A stretch of 64,000 bases of DNA from Deltaproteobacteria bacterium (GTDB lineage: Bacteria; Myxococcota_A; Polyangia; GCA-2747355): the NCBI GenBank assembly GCA_020633415.1, contig JACKDQ010000001.1:186001-250000 (forward strand), read 5' to 3'. Position numbers and translations under genes: made by a program. This document shows positions 36,188 through 43,895 of this stretch, one piece after another. Each line of letters begins with the position of its first letter. Position 1 is the stretch's first letter. The notes below the pieces were generated by a model that saw only the letters and a program-made list of their open reading frames with translations, did not search any database and had not been told where the DNA came from.

Positions 36188-36814
36188 ATGGATGAAATTG
36201 CGATCTTGGGTGCCGGGGGGCTTGCACGCGAAGTCGCCCAGCTCATTGGGCAGATCAACGCCGAGCGGCCGCGTTGGCGCGTGGTTGCCTTTGTGGCCAA
36301 GTTTGATAGTACTTCCCCCCGAGCGATCGGTGGGGTGCCTGTGATCGACGACCGTGATTTTGAGCGGCGAGATCTGGCTCTTGCGATCGGTGTGGGCGAA
36401 CCCGCGCTGCGCGGTCGACTGGTCGAGCGCTACACCGGCGCTGCTTTCCCGAATCTGATCCATCCGACAGTCGCGCTAGATGCTAGCGATGTAACCCTTG
36501 GCGAGGGCAACATCATCTGTCGTGGATCGATCTTCACCACGGCGATCTCGATCGGCTCCTACAACTACTTCAACATCGGTTGCACTTATGGGCATGACTG
36601 CCGGTTCGCGGATTGCTCGGTGATCAACCCGGGCGTCAATGTTTCGGGTGCGGTTACGGTCGGCGACCGTTGTTTGCTGGGCACTGGCGCGACGATCCTG
36701 CAGGGACTTTCGATCGGTGACGCGGCGACAGTCGGCGCGGGGGCAGTGGTCACCAAGAACGTTGCGGCGGGTAGTGTTGTCGTCGGCGTACCCGCCGTGC
36801 CGCGGGTGAGTTAG
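36188..36814 (+). CDS. PglD/NeuD-like sugar O/N-acyltransferase
   Basis: 208 residues from ATG 36188, with GTGGA seven bases upstream; in-frame TTG/GTG codons further up are less likely. N-terminal nucleotide-binding fold IAILGAGGLAREVAQLIGQI, then a left-handed beta-helix of hexapeptide repeats (about 95-200; VTLGEGNIICRGSIF, VTVGDRCLLGTGATI). The histidine in NIGCTYGHDCRF is the expected catalytic base. Such enzymes acetylate amino-sugars or sialic-acid-like sugars on nucleotide carriers. It is convergent with the wbp genes by a four-base overlap, and a polysaccharide role is inferred. Confidence 0.85.
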   Translation: MDEIAILGAGGLAREVAQLIGQINAERPRWRVVAFVAKFDSTSPRAIGGVPVIDDRDFERRDLALAIGVGEPALRGRLVERYTGAAFPNLIHPTVALDASDVTLGEGNIICRGSIFTTAISIGSYNYFNIGCTYGHDCRFADCSVINPGVNVSGAVTVGDRCLLGTGATILQGLSIGDAATVGAGAVVTKNVAAGSVVVGVPAVPRVS

Positions 36815-37917
36815 CGCGGCGTTAGCGCTGCGCTCAGCGCATCAGCCACACGTTGCTGCTCCGCGGCCGTAATGTCGGCGCCGAAAGGTAGCGCGAGCAG
36901 CTGCGCTGCCAGGCGGTCAGCGTTAGGACAGGCAGCTTGCACCGCGACGTGCTGCCAGGCAGGCTGCCGATGGAGCGGTAGCGGGTAGTAGACGGCGCTT
37001 TGTACACCGCGCTCCTGCAACACTGTTTGCACGCGGTCGCGGTCTTGGAGCCGCACACAGTACTGGGCCCAGATCGAGCTGCGGTCGTTGGCCACTTTGG
37101 GTGTGGCGAGAGCAAGCTTGCTCAACATGGCGTCGTAGCGTTGTGCCGCACGCTGCCGCGCCTCGATCTCGTGTGCGTAGTGGGGGAGCTTGACCAGCAG
37201 CACGGCGGCTTGGAGCGTGTCCAGCCTGCTGTTGACGCCGACCTCGCTATGGACGAAGCGCTCGCTTTGACCGTGCAACCGTAGTCTAGCGATGCGCTGG
37301 GCGACGTCGCGGTCACTGCAAAACACCGCACCACCATCGCCAAGGCAGCCCAACGGTTTTGCCGGAAAGAAGCTGGTCGTGGCCAGTGCTGACAAGGCAC
37401 CGGAACGGCGGCCGCGATAGGATGCGCCGAAGGACTGGGCCGCGTCTTCGATCACGACGGCATTGGCCTGCTCGGCGATCTGGTTGATCGAATCCATCTC
37501 AGCGGGTTGGCCGAATAGGCCGACTGGGATGATCGCGCGCGTCTTGGTGGTCAACGCTGCTTCGACTTCGCGCGGGGCGATGTTGAAGCTCTCCGGATCG
37601 ACGTCGACGAAAACCGGTATTGCGCCGAGAAGTGCGATCACTTCGGCGGCGGCGGCAAAGCTAAAAGCTGAGGTGATCACTTCGTCGCCCGGGCGAATAT
37701 CGATCGCCATCAGCGCAAGCATCAGGGCATCGGTGCCATTGGCGCAGCAGACCGTATGCGGGGCCCCTGAAAAGCTGGAAAGAGCAGCTTCGAGCTCGGC
37801 GACTTCGGGGCCGATGATAAAGCGCCCGTGATCGATCACCCGGGCGATTGCCGCGTCGATCTGCGCGCGGTAACGAGCGTGGGTGCGCGCTAAGTCGAGC
37901 AGTTTGATCTCGCTCAT
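36811..37917 (-). CDS. WbpE-like UDP-sugar 3-aminotransferase (DegT/DnrJ/EryC1 family)
   Basis: 368 residues from ATG 37917, whose ATGA overlaps the stop of the acetyltransferase gene upstream. PLP enzyme: cofactor lysine in SFFPAKPLGCLGDGG, the binding motif VVIEDAAQSFGA, and NGTDALMLALMA. Gene order with the oxidoreductase and acetyltransferase matches the WbpB-WbpE-WbpD trio that makes UDP-2,3-diacetamido-glucuronic acid. WbpE puts the amino group on C3 using glutamate. Confidence 0.9.
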   Translation of the reverse strand: MSEIKLLDLARTHARYRAQIDAAIARVIDHGRFIIGPEVAELEAALSSFSGAPHTVCCANGTDALMLALMAIDIRPGDEVITSAFSFAAAAEVIALLGAIPVFVDVDPESFNIAPREVEAALTTKTRAIIPVGLFGQPAEMDSINQIAEQANAVVIEDAAQSFGASYRGRRSGALSALATTSFFPAKPLGCLGDGGAVFCSDRDVAQRIARLRLHGQSERFVHSEVGVNSRLDTLQAAVLLVKLPHYAHEIEARQRAAQRYDAMLSKLALATPKVANDRSSIWAQYCVRLQDRDRVQTVLQERGVQSAVYYPLPLHRQPAWQHVAVQAACPNADRLAAQLLALPFGADITAAEQQRVADALSAALTPR

Positions 37918-38495
37918 TGGACCTCTTTTACGCGTCCAGCGACTCGGCGGTAGTGCGAGCCGTCTTCGGGACACTCGGCCTGGCCCTGTTCGTCAAAGTG
38001 AAGTCGTCGTGCGGCGCGGCTGACGTAGCCGACGACTCGCCCAGGGACACCGACGACCAAGGCAAAATCCGGAACGTCCTTGGCGACAACGGCGCCAGCG
38101 CCGACTAGCGCATACCGGCCAATGGTCACTCCGCAAACGACCGTCGCGTTGGCACCGATCGTCGCGCCCTGGCGGACCAGCGTCGAGCGAAAGGCGTCTT
38201 TGCGCGAGATAAAGGCTCGCGGGTTGATCACGTTCGTGAAGACCATCGACGGGCCAAGAAACACGTCGTCTTCGATCTCGACGCCGTGGTAGATCGAAAC
38301 GTTGTTCTGCACACGCACACCGTTACCGATGCGGACGTTGGGTCCGACGGCGCAGTTCTGACCGAGGACGCAGTTTTCGCCGATCTGCGTGTGCTCAAGC
38401 AGGTGGCAGAAATGCCAGACTTTGCTGCCTGGCCCGATCTGGACATCGGCGTCGACGACGGCGGTCTCGTGGATGTAGCTGGCGCGAGTGCTCAT
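37914..38495 (-). CDS. WbpD/WlbB-like UDP-sugar 3-N-acetyltransferase
   Basis: 193 residues, almost entirely left-handed beta-helix hexapeptide repeats (IGPGSKVWHFCHLLEHTQIG, CVLGQNCAVGPNVRIGNGVR, GPSMVFTNVINPRAF). The SKVWHFCHL and FTNVINPRAF segments are characteristic of WbpD/WlbB. It transfers acetyl from acetyl-CoA to the 3-amino group made by WbpE. ATGA overlaps on both sides couple the three genes. A C-terminal strand with HFDEQGQAECP, holding a cysteine, is an extra tail. Confidence 0.9.
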   Translation of the reverse strand: MSTRASYIHETAVVDADVQIGPGSKVWHFCHLLEHTQIGENCVLGQNCAVGPNVRIGNGVRVQNNVSIYHGVEIEDDVFLGPSMVFTNVINPRAFISRKDAFRSTLVRQGATIGANATVVCGVTIGRYALVGAGAVVAKDVPDFALVVGVPGRVVGYVSRAARRLHFDEQGQAECPEDGSHYRRVAGRVKEVQ

Positions 38496-39445
38496 CTCTT
38501 CCGTTTCGCAAAGGGGTGATAGTCGCCGACGAGCCCGCGCGGTGTTGCCTCGCGGATGTCGTGAACGATTTCGATCGAAGCGCGCGCATCCTCCAGCCCG
38601 AAGCCTTGACCAGCGAGGATCTCTTGGTAGGCCGTGGTATGCAGTCGGTCGAACCCGCCGGAAAAATCGATCTCTTTGCCGCCGATAGTGATCGACCGAT
38701 AAGTCCGTTGCTGCTTGTCGCGAGCCGACGGCGGCAGGTCGTCCGGGTCGACCGAGAGGAACCAGCGCACCCGTGCGCGCTCGTACTCCAGCTCTCCCGC
38801 GGCGGTGTTGGCGTCGTGAAGGTGCACGACATTTCGCTGGCAGCGCCCGAATATCCAGCCGAGAGCGTCGTAAAAGTGCACGCCGATGTTGGTCGCCACG
38901 CCGCCGGACTTTTGGCGATCGCCCTTCCAGGAGACCGCGTACCAGGCGCCGCGCGAGGTGATGTAGCTCAGGTCGATGTCGACCTTATTCGAGGCCTCGC
39001 TGTATTGGCGCCGCAACGCTTGCATCGCTGGGTGCAGACGCAGCTGTAAGATCGTGAACACTCGCCAGCCCAGCGACCGCTCCATCTCGGCGAGCGGATC
39101 GATGTTCCATGGGTTGAGCACCAACGGTTTTTCGCAGATCGCGTTGGCACCACTGCGCAGGGCAAAGCGAATGTGCGCGTCGTGGAGGTAGTTGGGCGAG
39201 CAGATCGAGACGTAGTCGATCTGCTCTGGCGCACCACGCAAGCGCAGCTTGTAGACGTGGCGGTCGAAGCGCTCGAATTCGGTAAAAAAGCGCGCTTGTG
39301 GAAAGTAGTCGTCGATCACGCCGACCGAATCGCTCGGGTCAAGGGCAGCGACGAGTTGGTGACCACTCTCGGCGATTGCCCGCATGTGGCGCGGTGCGAT
39401 GTAACCGGCGGCGCCGATTAGCGCAAAGTTCTGTCGTCGCGTCAT
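38492..39445 (-). CDS. WbpB/WlbA-like UDP-sugar 3-dehydrogenase (Gfo/Idh/MocA family)
   Basis: 317 residues from ATG 39445, the family length; the in-frame ATG at 39502 adds only basic residues. NAD-binding FALIGAAGYIAPRHMRAI, then CEKPLVLNPW with the family lysine, and the segments SWKGDRQKSGGVATNIGVHF and YSICSPN-like (VSICSPNYLHDAHI) match WlbA. It oxidises C3 of UDP-GlcNAc-uronic acid. First gene of the three-gene operon. WbpA (6-dehydrogenase) and WbpI (epimerase) are not in the window, so the pathway needs genes elsewhere. Confidence 0.92.
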   Translation of the reverse strand: MTRRQNFALIGAAGYIAPRHMRAIAESGHQLVAALDPSDSVGVIDDYFPQARFFTEFERFDRHVYKLRLRGAPEQIDYVSICSPNYLHDAHIRFALRSGANAICEKPLVLNPWNIDPLAEMERSLGWRVFTILQLRLHPAMQALRRQYSEASNKVDIDLSYITSRGAWYAVSWKGDRQKSGGVATNIGVHFYDALGWIFGRCQRNVVHLHDANTAAGELEYERARVRWFLSVDPDDLPPSARDKQQRTYRSITIGGKEIDFSGGFDRLHTTAYQEILAGQGFGLEDARASIEIVHDIREATPRGLVGDYHPFAKRKR

Positions 39446-39835
39446 CTTCGGTATTTTGCGCCGATCGCCGGTCGACGTCTTCCCCTTTTGCAATTTTGTC
39501 ATCACGACAAGGTCGCTTGTCGCCGGCGCCCGCCAGCGACCGGACGGAGAGCCGCGATTCGCTGGGATCGACACACAGTCTAAAGGGGCCAACCCTTCAT
39601 CGGGCGGGATGTCCTATCTACTTGTGCTCTCGGCAGCTTATCAGCTTTGGGCGATCTCAATCCATCCCATCGCGTGCTGCCGTGATGGCGCGCCAAGGAT
39701 GCAGGCGTTAGGGCTGCTGCGCGAAGCGGTGCCATCGTTGGGAGGCGCTGCGGATCGTCCAGCCTCGCGGCGCGCCGAGCACCGCCGCGCACAGTGGCTG
39801 GTGCTGCGTTGCTGGGCAGCGCGTTTGTAAGTGCC
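39446..39835. other. 390-base intergenic region with leader hairpin
   Basis: Lies between the wbpB-like start (-) and the end of the LplT-PlsC gene (-). It contains a perfect hairpin CGACAAG-GTCG-CTTGTCG at 39505-39522, which falls in the expected leader of the wbp operon. The rest holds no ribosome site followed by a plausible reading frame. I see no RNA gene. Confidence 0.45.
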
Positions 39836-41713
39836 TTACTCGGCGTCGAGCAGCGCGGCGACGCGGTGCTCCAGCGCGGCGGCGCTAAGTTCGCCAGGGG
39901 CGATCGGTTCGCCGACGTTGACGTCGACCTTCGACCAGAAGCGCTTGGGCAGCACGCCAAACAAGCGTTGTTTGTCGCGCGAGAAAATACTGCCCCAGAG
40001 ATTGCCGAGCGCCAGCGGCACAACCGTCGCCGGGGTGCGTTCGACGATACGCTCGATGCCGGGACGGAACTCGTTCATCTGACCGTCACTGGTCAGCCGA
40101 CCCTCGGGAAAGATGCAGACGACCTCGCCGGCAGCGAGGGCTTCGGCGATGGTGTCCATCGCTTGCTGCAGCACCTGAGGATCCTCCTTGTGGCCGGCGA
40201 TCGGGATCGCACCACCCTTGTCGACCAAAAAGCGCAAGATCGGCATCCGGGCGTAGCGGTAGTACATCACAAAGCGCACGGGCCGCTTGACCACGGCGCT
40301 GACGATCAAGCCGTCGACAAACGTCACGTGGTTGGCGGCCAGCACCAACGGTCCTTCGTCGGGAATTCTCTCGGCGCCGCGGATTCTCAGGCGGTAGATC
40401 GTGTGGATCAGCAGCCAGACCAGAAAGCGGATCAAAAATTCGGGGATCAAACCGAAGATGAACCAAGCGACGGCGGCATTGAGCAGGGCCAGCACGAGGT
40501 AAGTCGGTACCGGGCCGATGCCTCGTGCCGCGAAGATCGTTGTCATTAGCGCCGAGAGCACCATGAAAAAGGCATTGAGAATGTTGTTGGCAGCGATCAC
40601 CCGTGCGCGGTGAGCTGGATCGGCACGGCCTTGCATCAAGGCGTAGAGCGGAACGATAAAGAATCCTCCGAAGGCGGCGATTCCGAACAGGTCGATCAGG
40701 ATTCGCAGGCTGCCGGCGGCAGAGAGAAAGCGCCCCACGCTGAGCAGATCGCCGGCGTGGTAACGCCAGGCAAGACTGGCCCAGGCCAGGTCGAGGCAGA
40801 AGGCGGTCATGCCGATCGCGCCGAGCGGCACGAGGCCGAGCTCGATGCGGTGTCGGGCCATCTTTTCGCAGCCCAGCGAACCGACCGCTACGCCGACACA
40901 GAAGACCACGAGGAACAGCGTTACGACCTTGGCGTCGCCGCGCACCACGTCATGCGTATAGGTTGGCAGCAGCGTGAGCAGTGTCGCACCGAAAAACCAA
41001 AACCAGGAGATGCCGAGGATCGAATAGAACACGGCGCGCTCTTTGCGCGCGTGGCCGATCATCTGCCAGGTGGTCGCGAAGATGTTGTAGCTGATCTTGA
41101 TCTCGGGGGCCGACGCGGCGACGGGCTTGAGCGCCCGCGCGAACAGATAGCCGAGCACGGCGACGGCGACGACCGATACAGCGACGATCTGTGGGCCGCT
41201 CTCGCCGAGTCCGATTAACACCCCACCGCCGATGGTCCCCAAGAGGATCGCCAAGAACGTGCCGCTTTCCACCAGGGCGTTGCCGCCGACGAGTTCGCTG
41301 TCAGCAAGGATCTGCGGCAGGATCGAGAATTTTACCGGGCCGAAGAGTGTCGACTGCAGCCCCATCAGAAACAGCGCGCCGACCAACAGCGGGATGCTGC
41401 CGACAAAGAACGCCAAGGCCGCGGCGAGCATCACGAGGATCTCGAGCAGCTTGACCCAGCGGATCAGCAGCGACTTCTCCAGCTTGTCAGCGAGTTGTCC
41501 GGAAAACGCCGAGAACAAAAAGAACGGCAGCACGAACAGTCCTTGGCCGATCGGCACCCAGAGCGCCGGATCGTAGCCGTGCTTGACTGCCACGCCGAAG
41601 GTCAGCATCAGCGCTAGCGCGTTCTTAAAGAGGTTGTCGTTGAAGGCCCCACAGAATTGGGTCCAAAACAGCGGCCAGAAACGTCGTTGGCCGAGTAAAC
41701 GGAATTGGCTCAT
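39836..41713 (-). CDS. LplT-like lysophospholipid transporter fused to PlsC acyltransferase
   Basis: 625 residues. About 1-400 is an MFS transporter of the LplT type (FWTQFCGAFNDNLFKNALAL, GPVKFSILPQIL). About 420-610 is a 1-acylglycerol-phosphate acyltransferase: ANHVTFVDG holds the HxxxxD motif and CIFPEGRLTSDGQ the FPEGR motif. In the three-domain fusions LplT-PlsC-acyl-ACP synthetase, which flip and re-acylate lysophospholipids, the third domain adds about 500 residues; it is missing here and the stop is clean. The likely job is import and re-acylation of lysophospholipid at the inner membrane using acyl-CoA or acyl-ACP from elsewhere. Confidence 0.92.
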   Translation of the reverse strand: MSQFRLLGQRRFWPLFWTQFCGAFNDNLFKNALALMLTFGVAVKHGYDPALWVPIGQGLFVLPFFLFSAFSGQLADKLEKSLLIRWVKLLEILVMLAAALAFFVGSIPLLVGALFLMGLQSTLFGPVKFSILPQILADSELVGGNALVESGTFLAILLGTIGGGVLIGLGESGPQIVAVSVVAVAVLGYLFARALKPVAASAPEIKISYNIFATTWQMIGHARKERAVFYSILGISWFWFFGATLLTLLPTYTHDVVRGDAKVVTLFLVVFCVGVAVGSLGCEKMARHRIELGLVPLGAIGMTAFCLDLAWASLAWRYHAGDLLSVGRFLSAAGSLRILIDLFGIAAFGGFFIVPLYALMQGRADPAHRARVIAANNILNAFFMVLSALMTTIFAARGIGPVPTYLVLALLNAAVAWFIFGLIPEFLIRFLVWLLIHTIYRLRIRGAERIPDEGPLVLAANHVTFVDGLIVSAVVKRPVRFVMYYRYARMPILRFLVDKGGAIPIAGHKEDPQVLQQAMDTIAEALAAGEVVCIFPEGRLTSDGQMNEFRPGIERIVERTPATVVPLALGNLWGSIFSRDKQRLFGVLPKRFWSKVDVNVGEPIAPGELSAAALEHRVAALLDAE

Positions 41714-41823
41714 CGCTGATCAATTTAGCCTGCTGGGCCCGATCGCTCAAGGTGCAGACGCGCGCCAGCGGCTGGGCAATTTCCGCCGCTGTGGCGGCAG
41801 CGCAGTGCGTCCAGCTGAGTGGC

Positions 41824-41867
41824 TGTACATAGAGTGTACAGCTAGTGTACTAAAAGTGTTAAGCTGG
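41824..41867 (+). promoter_or_regulatory. four 11-bp direct repeats, likely activator-binding enhancer
   Basis: TGTACATAGAG, TGTACAGCTAG, TGTACTAAAAG and TGTTAAGCTGG follow each other without gaps, so the TGT core recurs every 11 bases, one helix turn. The first two also form the perfect inverted repeat CTGTACA-TAGAG-TGTACAG (41823-41841). The array ends about 58 bases before a sigma-54 promoter, the right place for enhancer-binding protein sites. Confidence 0.7.
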
Positions 41868-41925
41868 TCGCTGCCGTCTGGCGCCATGCCGGTGCAAGCG
41901 CCGGAAACGACTAGCCGGGCCGAAC

Positions 41926-41941
41926 TGGCACGCAAGCTGCT
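41926..41941 (+). promoter_or_regulatory. sigma-54 promoter
   Basis: TGGCACG-CAAG-CTGCT: the -24 element is perfect and the -12 element differs from TTGCW by one base. The invariant GG and GC are 12 bases apart as required (41927-41928 and 41939-41940). Transcription would start near 41952, 30 bases before the YiaA-like gene. An activator of the right class is encoded next door. Confidence 0.78.
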
Positions 41942-41981
41942 CTATCGAGCGATGAAGATAATCGCAATCAAGGAGACAGCG

Positions 41982-42263
41982 ATGCGGCAAAACAATCGAA
42001 TCACTAGCGACACACCGGCTTGGTACTTTCAGACTTGGGCGGCCTTTCTAATCGCGCTGCTGTTGACCAGCGTCGGTATCTATCACCTGCCCGTCGGCTG
42101 GTGGGCGCGTGGCTTTCTTGTGCTCGGCATGTACTTTTCGGTTTCCGCGGCCTTTGGTCTCGCGAAGACGATCCGTGACCGTCACGAGGCCGACAAGTTG
42201 GCCGCCCGCGTCGACGAAGCGCGGACGGAGCGCGTGCTGCGGGAGATGGTTGACGACCACTAA
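41982..42263 (+). CDS. YiaA/YiaB-family small inner-membrane protein
   Basis: 93 residues from ATG 41982 (AGGAG six bases upstream). Two membrane helices (FQTWAAFLIALLLTSVGIYH and GFLVLGMYFSVSAAFGLA) followed by the family motif LAKTIRDRHE and a charged cytoplasmic helix. This matches the YiaA/B two-helix domain, whose function is unknown but which is associated with envelope stress in some bacteria. It is preceded by a sigma-54 promoter and iterons and followed by a sigma-54 activator gene, so it is very likely the regulated output of that activator. Confidence 0.85.
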   Translation: MRQNNRITSDTPAWYFQTWAAFLIALLLTSVGIYHLPVGWWARGFLVLGMYFSVSAAFGLAKTIRDRHEADKLAARVDEARTERVLREMVDDH

Positions 42264-42270
42264 CACCCTG

Positions 42271-42287
42271 CCCGCCAAACTGGCGGG
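42271..42287 (+). other. hairpin between YiaA-like and activator genes
   Basis: CCCGCCA-AAC-TGGCGGG, a perfect seven-base stem with a three-base loop eight bases after the YiaA-like stop. No U-run follows. It may partly terminate transcription or stabilise the 3' end so that the membrane protein is made in excess over the activator. Confidence 0.5.
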
Positions 42288-42337
42288 TCGGTGGTAACGG
42301 CTTGCGAGAACTGTCTGGTCTGGACCAAGGAGTGATC

Positions 42338-43888
42338 ATGCTCGATCGTGAAAGCACCCGACAACTCGATCTGATCGGCCGCCTGGTCGGTCAGAACCCG
42401 TTTACCACCGAGCGCCAGCAGCTAGAGCAGCAGCTGTTGGGCAAAGCCTATCTCGATCAGGGGCAGGTTTGGCACGCGCGCGAACCTCGGGCGGATAACC
42501 CAAACATCGCTGCGCTCGCCAGACTGACCGCTGAGCTGACCGAGGCGTTACGACAAAGCTTGCTGCGCCAAGAGCGCACATCGGAGCTCGAGCGTTGGCT
42601 CGCTCGCTATCGCGACGCCGTGCTCTATTTACTCTATTCGCGCTATGAAGAACCGCTGCTTGAACAGATCAACGCGGTGCTCGCTGGGCAAGATCCTCCG
42701 CTAGACTGCTTTCGGCAGTTCGTTGCCGATGGCACCCACTACTACAGTTTGCCGCAGCTGCCAGCGCCCGATGAACGCGACTGGGCCCATCTCTTTGCCT
42801 GCTTCTATCAGATTCGCCGTGCCTTCGAATTCATCCATCGCGGGCTGCTTGGGGCGTCGCGGCCGATGGCCACGTTGCGGGCGAGCATCTGGGAGTCGAT
42901 CTTCTCGCGCGACATGCGTCGCTATCGGCGGGTGCTCTATCAGCGGATGCAGCTGATCCCGACGCTGATCATCGGTGCCTCGGGGACCGGCAAGGATCTC
43001 GTCGCCCAGGCGATCGGCTATTCGGGCTATATTCCCTTCGATACCGCGCGTCGTCGCTTCGTCGGCAGCTTTGTCGAAGGCTGGCTGCCGGTCAACCTTG
43101 CTGCGTTGCCGGCGACGTTGATCGAGTCCGAGCTATTCGGTCATCGCCGCGGTGCGTTTACCGGCGCGGTCGAGGCCCATTGCGGTTATCTCGAGGCTTG
43201 TCCGGCGCATGGCGCGGTGTTTCTCGACGAGATCGGCGAGCTCGAGCCGGCAACCCAGGTCAAACTGTTGCGCGCACTGCAGAACCGCGCCTTCGCCCGC
43301 GTCGGTGAGACCGAAGCACGGCCGTTCGTCGGCCGGATCGTTGCCGCGACGCACCGCGATCTCGCCGAGCGAATCGTGCAAGGCACGTTTCGGGCGGATC
43401 TGTTTTATCGGCTACGTGCCGATCAGATCGAAACGCCGACTCTGGCTGCGCAGCTTGCCGAGCGACCCGAGGATGTTGCGCTGTTGGTGACGCATCTGTT
43501 GACGCGGTTGCTTGGTGACGATCGCGATCAGACCCTGGTCGAGGAGTCGCTCTCGACGGTACGTGCGCTGGGCACGGACTATCGTTGGCCTGGCAATGTG
43601 CGCGAGCTCGAACAGTGTGTGCGCAGTGTGATGCTGCGGGGCAGCTATCGGCCGCCCAATTTCGCGCACGGTGGTGCAGACCGTTTGTCGGCTGCGCTAC
43701 AAGACTGCGAGCTGAGCGCTGACGAGCTGCTGGCACGCTACGTCACGCTGACCTATGCCAAGCAGGGGTCGTTTTCAGCGGCGGGCAAGGCGCTCGGCCT
43801 CGATCGGCGGACGGTGGCGGCGAAACTCGACGCCGCGTTGCTCGAGCGCTTGGGGCTGGGCACTGTTGAGCCGAGCCGCGCCAACTAA
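42338..43888 (+). CDS. sigma-54-dependent activator with novel N-terminal domain
   Basis: 516 residues from ATG 42338 (AAGGAG five bases upstream). The N-terminal 200 residues are helical, Arg/Leu/Gln-rich and match no sensor domain I know. The AAA+ domain has Walker A GASGTGK (213-219), the sigma-54 contact loop GAFTGA (272-277) and Walker B AVFLDEIGE (293-301), plus WPGNVRELEQ. A Fis-type helix-turn-helix is at the end (FSAAGKALGLDRRTVAAKL). All catalytic parts are intact, so it should be active. The nearby iterons and sigma-54 promoter suggest that it controls the YiaA-like gene and, by read-through, itself. PspF/RtcR-type logic is similar, but the sensor differs. Confidence 0.92.
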   Translation: MLDRESTRQLDLIGRLVGQNPFTTERQQLEQQLLGKAYLDQGQVWHAREPRADNPNIAALARLTAELTEALRQSLLRQERTSELERWLARYRDAVLYLLYSRYEEPLLEQINAVLAGQDPPLDCFRQFVADGTHYYSLPQLPAPDERDWAHLFACFYQIRRAFEFIHRGLLGASRPMATLRASIWESIFSRDMRRYRRVLYQRMQLIPTLIIGASGTGKDLVAQAIGYSGYIPFDTARRRFVGSFVEGWLPVNLAALPATLIESELFGHRRGAFTGAVEAHCGYLEACPAHGAVFLDEIGELEPATQVKLLRALQNRAFARVGETEARPFVGRIVAATHRDLAERIVQGTFRADLFYRLRADQIETPTLAAQLAERPEDVALLVTHLLTRLLGDDRDQTLVEESLSTVRALGTDYRWPGNVRELEQCVRSVMLRGSYRPPNFAHGGADRLSAALQDCELSADELLARYVTLTYAKQGSFSAAGKALGLDRRTVAAKLDAALLERLGLGTVEPSRAN

Positions 43889-43895
43889 CACCCGG

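Noticed and set aside
39505..39522. Rho-independent terminator in the gap after the LplT-PlsC gene
   Set aside because: The hairpin has no U-run on either strand and sits in the leader of the wbp operon, so I list it only as a leader hairpin.
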